Below are positions 60,358 to 64,000 of a stretch of 64,000 nt of DNA, in pieces (the first letter of the stretch is position 1; every line of letters starts with the position of its first letter). The notes beneath the pieces are model-generated. The model saw only the letters and a list, made by a program, of their open reading frames with translations, ran no database searches and was not told where the DNA came from. The translations under genes were made by a program, and so were the position numbers. This DNA comes from [Clostridium] scindens (GTDB lineage: Bacteria; Bacillota; Clostridia; Lachnospirales; Lachnospiraceae): positions 909,001 through 973,000 of the forward strand of contig NZ_CP080442.1 in the NCBI RefSeq assembly GCF_019597925.1, given 5' to 3'.

Positions 60358-60416
60358 AAGATTCGGAAGCGTTGGGCGCTTCTTTGCATGGCAGCGGCTG
60401 TGAGGAGGAAAGGGAT

Positions 60417-61568
60417 ATGGACAGAAAGATAAAACATGGGCGGGGGATGGCGCAGATACGCCTGATTGTGGAGGTGGCAGCCATCGTGGGCTGCATCGCC
60501 TTTATAATTCGTGTATCGAACCGGCTGGAGTCAGCGGGAGAGTCAATGGGAGTCTCCTTTCTTTTTATGGCTCTGCTTTTTGTGGGGATGTATGTGGCCT
60601 TTTTCCTGCAAATATTGATTCATGAGGCGGGACACTTGATATTTGGACTTCTGACGGGATACCAGTTCCGCTCTTTTGACATTGGCGGCTTTACGTGGGT
60701 CAAAGAGGGAGAGAAAATCCGCTTTCAAAGGACAGCGCTTTTCGAAGCGATGGGACAGTGCCAGATGTACCCGCCGCAAATAAGAGATGGACGCAGTTCC
60801 TGTCTGCCATATCATCTTGGGGGAGTTCTCTTGAACCTTGTATCCGCAGCCGTATTTGCAGTGGGGGCATTGGGGCTTAAGGAGCACCTTGTCCTGTCCG
60901 CCTGGCTAGCGATTATCGCAGTATTTGGCGCATTATCGGCATTTAGCAATGGAATCCCAGTCCCAGGCGGCTTGGTTCATAATGATGGATATAATGCGGC
61001 CTGTCTGTGGAAGAATCAGGAAGCCCTGGATGCTTACTATATTCAGGGGCAGATCAGTCGGCAGCAGGCGGAAGGGATCCGTATGAAAGAGATGCCCGGG
61101 GAATGGTTTGAGATGCCGAAGCAAGAAGCCCTAAAGAATGGCACGATTGCCGTAACAGCAGTGCTTGCCTGTGCCCGCCTGATCGATCAGATGAGATTCA
61201 AAGAGGCTGGGCAGACGATAGAAAGACTGCTTTCTATGGAGACAGGCATAACCGGGATGCACCGCGGCCTGCTGACTGTCGAGCTGATATACTGCGAGCT
61301 GGTTGGGGAAAATCGGCAGGATCGGCTGGAAGCCCTGCTGGACGAAAAGCAGGAAAAGTTTATGGCACACATGAGAAAGAAACTGCCTGTACTCCGTACG
61401 GAATATGCCTATGAACTGCTGGCGGGGAAGGATGAAGCAGAAGCGAAGCGTTTCCGGGAGCAATTTGAAAGCGCTGCCGCCGAATATCCTTATTTGGGCG
61501 AACTGGCAGGAGAACGGGAACGAATGGATTATGCCAGGAAGATTGCCAAAATAGAACAGGGAGGTTAA
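60417..61568 (+). CDS. M50-like membrane metalloprotease
   Basis: The 383-aa protein has a TM helix at about residues 14-33 and a second at about 45-67 holding the zinc motif HEAGH (69-73). Further helices follow, and the third metal ligand region is NGIPVPGGLVHNDGYN, the place of the M50 NPxPxxDG motif. A roughly 180-residue soluble C-terminal domain is helical and charged. It likely cuts within the membrane or trims a peptide. ATG 60417 follows GGAGGAAAGGG; upstream in-frame sequence is noncoding-like. It lies 4 nt before the module 3 regulator, so it belongs to that operon. Confidence 0.8.
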   Translation: MDRKIKHGRGMAQIRLIVEVAAIVGCIAFIIRVSNRLESAGESMGVSFLFMALLFVGMYVAFFLQILIHEAGHLIFGLLTGYQFRSFDIGGFTWVKEGEKIRFQRTALFEAMGQCQMYPPQIRDGRSSCLPYHLGGVLLNLVSAAVFAVGALGLKEHLVLSAWLAIIAVFGALSAFSNGIPVPGGLVHNDGYNAACLWKNQEALDAYYIQGQISRQQAEGIRMKEMPGEWFEMPKQEALKNGTIAVTAVLACARLIDQMRFKEAGQTIERLLSMETGITGMHRGLLTVELIYCELVGENRQDRLEALLDEKQEKFMAHMRKKLPVLRTEYAYELLAGKDEAEAKRFREQFESAAAEYPYLGELAGERERMDYARKIAKIEQGG

Positions 61569-61572
61569 AAGA

Positions 61573-62259
61573 ATGCAGGAGATCTTAGTGCTGGAAGATG
61601 ACCGGGAACTGGCAGAGGGAATAGAGATGGCCCTGATAAGCGATGATCTTTCTTTCACGCTTTGCGGAACAGTTATGGAAGCAAAGAAGATGCAAAGAGA
61701 AAAGCGGTTCGATTTGCTGATTCTGGATATTAATCTTCCGGATGGAAGCGGGCTGGAACTTTGCAGAGAGATCAGACGGGGAAGCAAAGTGCCTATCATG
61801 CTTCTGACCGCCAGGGATATGGAACTGGATATTGTAAAGGGCCTGGAGTGCGGCGCGGATGACTATATCACGAAGCCCTTCAGCCTGATGGTGTTAAGGG
61901 CGAGGATCCGGGCGCTGCTTCGCCGCAGTGCAGGCGGCTCAAAGCAGGAGTATGTAAAGGAGCCGTTTCGTTTCTGCTTTGAAACTATGGAATTCTATAA
62001 GGATCATATCCCGGTGGAACTTAGCCGCACGGAACAGAGGATCCTGTATCTTCTTGTCACTAACGCAGGCAGGATACTTACCAGGGAGCGGCTGATGGAG
62101 TGGGTCTGGCCGGAGGGAACGGAATACGTGGAAGACAATGCCCTGTCCGTTGGAATCCGGCGTCTGAGGGACAAGCTGGAGGATAGTCCCTCCAAGCCAG
62201 AATATATAAGAACCGTATATGGGAAGGGATACATATGGCAGGAATCGCAGGAACTATAA
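61573..62259 (+). CDS. OmpR-family response regulator (module 3)
   Basis: A 228-aa regulator with receiver (Asp in LILDINLPDGSG, about residue 52; Lys in YITKPF) and winged helix output (LSRTEQRILYLLV, YGKGYIW). It is strongly similar in layout to the module 1 regulator. It overlaps the kinase gene by 25 nt and lies 4 nt after the M50 gene. A tandem ATTTGAGAAAG repeat before the ABC gene downstream is its likely target. Confidence 0.93.
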   Translation: MQEILVLEDDRELAEGIEMALISDDLSFTLCGTVMEAKKMQREKRFDLLILDINLPDGSGLELCREIRRGSKVPIMLLTARDMELDIVKGLECGADDYITKPFSLMVLRARIRALLRRSAGGSKQEYVKEPFRFCFETMEFYKDHIPVELSRTEQRILYLLVTNAGRILTRERLMEWVWPEGTEYVEDNALSVGIRRLRDKLEDSPSKPEYIRTVYGKGYIWQESQEL

Positions 62260-63140
62260 TATTACTGTTGAGTGCAGTCGCTTTTTTGCTTGCAAGGGAT
62301 TGCAGGAATAAGAAGAAAGAGATGGAAGTCTTGCTGCAGCGTCTGGATGATGCGCTTAATGGAGAAGTAGAAGCATCTGCGTATGACGAATCCTTGGATT
62401 CGGCAATTACAGAACGGCTGGACAAACTACTTAGAAGTTCCAGTATGGGCAAAGAAAGGGCATACCAGGACCGGGACAGGATAAAATCCCTGATTTCCGA
62501 TATCTCCCATCAGATTCGCACGCCCCTTTCTAATATTATGCTATATACCGGACTGCTGCAGGAAAAGAATCTGGATGGACAATCCCGGCTGCTTGCGGAT
62601 AAGATACAGGGGCAGGCAGAGAAACTGGATTTCTTCATGAAAGAACTGGTAAGATCATCCTATATGGAGACGGATATGATTGTTGTCACCCCGCAGACAG
62701 CCTCGGCAGAAGAACTGATCGACAGGGCCTGCCAGGCAGTAGAAGTGGAGGCGCTGAAAAAGAGGATTCTGATCAGGAAGCCAGAAGGGGAGCGGATCTT
62801 CTGCAAGTTCGATATGGAGTGGACGCTGGAAGCGGTGAGGAATATTCTGGAGAATGCGCTAAAGTATTCGCCGGAAGGTTCGGAAGTGCGTATAGAGATT
62901 GCTCCAAACGAAGCCTTCACCTGCATCAGGATTCAGGATGAGGGAATCGGGATAAGGGAAGAAGAACAGGGGCTGATATTTGAACGGTTCTATCGTTCCC
63001 GGGATGTGAAGAAAGAGCCGGGAATGGGGATCGGCCTATATCTGGCCAGAGAGATTATAGCCAGGCAGGGAGGGTATATCGAGGTCCGGTCCGAGTATGC
63101 CAAAGGAACCTGCTTTTGCATCTATCTTCCCAATTTTTGA
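62235..63140 (+). CDS. Short one-TM sensor histidine kinase (module 3)
   Basis: A 301-aa kinase with one N-terminal TM (residues 3-20) and no ectodomain, the same design as in module 1. Phospho-His is in ISHQIRTPLSN (about residue 91); GHKL motifs are NILENALKYSP, DEGIGI and GIGLYLAREI. It presumably senses through the FtsX-type permease that would follow the ATPase. A terminator with a UUCG-type loop follows its stop. Confidence 0.9.
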   Translation: MAGIAGTIILLLSAVAFLLARDCRNKKKEMEVLLQRLDDALNGEVEASAYDESLDSAITERLDKLLRSSSMGKERAYQDRDRIKSLISDISHQIRTPLSNIMLYTGLLQEKNLDGQSRLLADKIQGQAEKLDFFMKELVRSSYMETDMIVVTPQTASAEELIDRACQAVEVEALKKRILIRKPEGERIFCKFDMEWTLEAVRNILENALKYSPEGSEVRIEIAPNEAFTCIRIQDEGIGIREEEQGLIFERFYRSRDVKKEPGMGIGLYLAREIIARQGGYIEVRSEYAKGTCFCIYLPNF

Positions 63141-63152
63141 TGGGACACCGCA

Positions 63153-63180
63153 GGAATGTGCTTCGGCACATTCCTTTTCT
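63153..63180 (+). terminator. UUCG-loop terminator between module 3 kinase and ATPase
   Basis: GGAATGTGC-TTCG-GCACATTCC followed by TTTTCT. It separates the regulator/kinase transcript from the ABC genes, which therefore need their own promoter. Confidence 0.88.
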
Positions 63181-63195
63181 GTCAGAATTGTCACA

Positions 63196-63232
63196 TTTGA
63201 GAAAGATTTGAGAAAGAAGCATTTGCTATATT
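63196..63232 (+). promoter_or_regulatory. Response-regulator box of module 3 ABC genes
   Basis: ATTTGAGAAAG occurs twice in perfect tandem (63196-63206 and 63207-63217), then TATATT (63227-63232) as -10 with no independent -35. An 11-bp direct repeat just upstream of a -10 is the classic PhoB/OmpR-type activator layout. Confidence 0.65.
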
Positions 63233-63279
63233 ATTTCCAGGCGCCGGATGGCGCGAATATAGAGATATGGAGGTACGAT

Positions 63280-63777
63280 ATGGACATATTGGTTACAGAG
63301 AACTTAAAGAAGTACTACCGGATGGGAGAAAATGTAGTAAAGGCTTTGGATGGCGCCAGTCTTTCGGTCCGGCAAGGAGAATTCCTGGCGATCGTGGGTA
63401 AGTCCGGAAGCGGCAAATCCACGCTGCTTCATATGCTGGGAGGATTGGATTGGCCGACCAGCGGGAAGGTGATGATTGGACAGAAAGATATATCTCCCAT
63501 GGATAAAGATGAACTTACGATATTCCGCCGGAGGAAGATAGGCTTTGTATTCCAGAACTATAACCTTCTTCCGCTGATGAATGTATATGAGAATATCGTC
63601 CTGCCCATCAAGCTGGACGGCATCCGTCCACAGAAGAGTCATGTCAATGAGATTATTAAAATGCTGGGCCTGGAGGACAAAAAGTCGGCTATGCCCTCCC
63701 AGCTCTCCGGGGGCCAGCAGCAGAGGGTGGCGTTAGCGAGGGCTCTGGCAGCCAAGCCGGCCATCATTCTGGCGGAC
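63280..63777 (+). pseudogene. ABC transporter ATPase cut off at Walker B (module 3)
   Basis: The frame from ATG 63280 (GGAGG eight nt upstream) encodes Walker A GKSGSGKST, Q-loop VFQNYNLLPLMNVYENI, signature LSGGQQQR and the beginning of Walker B, IILAD. It then leaves the family sequence exactly after Asp: Glu-Pro-Thr-Gly is replaced by Val-Asn and a stop at 63784-63786. The catalytic Glu, D-loop and His switch are lost, so the product cannot hydrolyse ATP. It is closely similar to the intact module 1 ATPase. Disruption by a mobile element is the best explanation; the rest of the gene and its permease probably lie beyond the element. Confidence 0.87.
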
Positions 63778-64000
63778 GTAAACTGAACCCCATGTGCTTA
63801 CTGTACATAGAGTGTACACAGTAGGATTACATGACAATATAGGTACATGATACACAAGTAATGAGAAAAAATGTGTATGGAGTAGGAAGAAAGTATTAAT
63901 ATCTGGTATGAGGGAAGAGAGCCTTGTAGCAGTTTTTTTATTGTCAATAATAGACAGGTTTACAGGAGGTATTTTGGTGGTATGTGTGAATAGCTTTCTC
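63778..64000 (+). mobile_element. Left part of an inserted element, probably an insertion sequence
   Basis: Family-like ATPase sequence stops at 63777/63778 and unrelated DNA begins GTAAACTGAACCCC. It is AT-rich and holds a TGTACA / TGTACA palindrome (63802-63818). Near the edge AGGAGG (63964-63969) is followed after 7 nt by GTG 63977, opening a frame that runs off the window (start VVCVNSFL). A GTAA end is typical of IS66-family elements, but without a transposase or second end this family call is weak. Confidence 0.6.
63977..64000 (+). CDS. Start of an unidentified gene cut by the window edge
   Basis: GTG 63977 lies seven nt after a perfect AGGAGG and opens eight codons (VVCVNSFL) to the end of the window. 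It is the first gene inside the inserted sequence and could be a transposase-associated protein. Too short to identify. Confidence 0.4.

Noticed and set aside
1..64000. CRISPR array or restriction-modification or toxin-antitoxin system
   Set aside because: No regularly spaced repeats and no matching gene families were found on either strand.

Overview
The window reads as chromosomal DNA of a low-to-mid GC, spore-forming Firmicute of the Lachnospiraceae (Clostridium cluster XIVa, the Clostridium scindens / Dorea neighbourhood). This is inferred from gene families (GatCAB, DUF4358/MBOAT/DHHW sets, Csp-like subtilases, Spo0A C-terminal protein, short one-TM sensor kinases next to FtsX-type ABC transporters), strong AGGAGG ribosome sites and a CIRCE heat-shock operator. 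No species call is possible without a search.

Layout. 1-9.1 kb: the end of gatA with gatB, a PurF-like protein lacking the N-terminal cysteine, a GNAT acetyltransferase, and an ABC ATPase with an 1104-residue coiled-coil permease. 9.1-12.5 kb: CIRCE-controlled htpG, two small conserved genes and a long GC-rich inverted repeat. 12.6-24.9 kb: one long co-directional run. It begins with a surface-polysaccharide O-acetylation set (SGNH, DUF4358, MBOAT, DHHW), continues through a pseudouridine synthase, a divergent LigA, a divergent ClpX and a cation/proton antiporter, and ends with a Csp-like subtilase, a coiled-coil protein, a signal-peptidase-II relative and a two-TM potassium channel. 24.9-27.4 kb is on the minus strand: a 2-hydroxyacid dehydrogenase, tRNA-Gly, tRNA-Pro, two peptide genes of 49 and 51 aa, a receiver-less Spo0A DNA-binding protein, tRNA-Ala and a 53-aa gene.

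27.7-35.3 kb: a C39-like cysteine peptidase, then two-component/ABC module 1 (regulator, kinase, ATPase, permease) and a membrane-anchored amidase. 35.5-48.3 kb is a redox-enzyme accessory region with two LysR regulators. The first is divergent from flavodoxin, CMD-cupin and [4Fe-4S] aldo/keto reductase genes. The second is divergent from a seven-gene operon (small protein, Cys-type alpha/beta hydrolase, cyclophilin-fold lipoprotein, MFS exporter, aldo/keto reductase, FMN reductase, Fe-alcohol dehydrogenase). Next come a zinc aryl-alcohol-type dehydrogenase / aldehyde dehydrogenase pair and a GntR-type regulator with two helix-turn-helix segments.

48.5-64 kb is signalling and transport: a hybrid histidine kinase coupled to a chemoreceptor, module 2 (lipoprotein, two permeases, ATPase, divergent regulator and a kinase split by an in-frame TAG), a short permease-like remnant, then an M50 metalloprotease starting module 3 (regulator, kinase, ATPase). 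The module 3 ATPase is cut off inside Walker B by foreign sequence that runs off the right edge, probably the end of an insertion sequence. Eleven-base direct repeats sit in front of the target genes of all three modules and look like response-regulator boxes.
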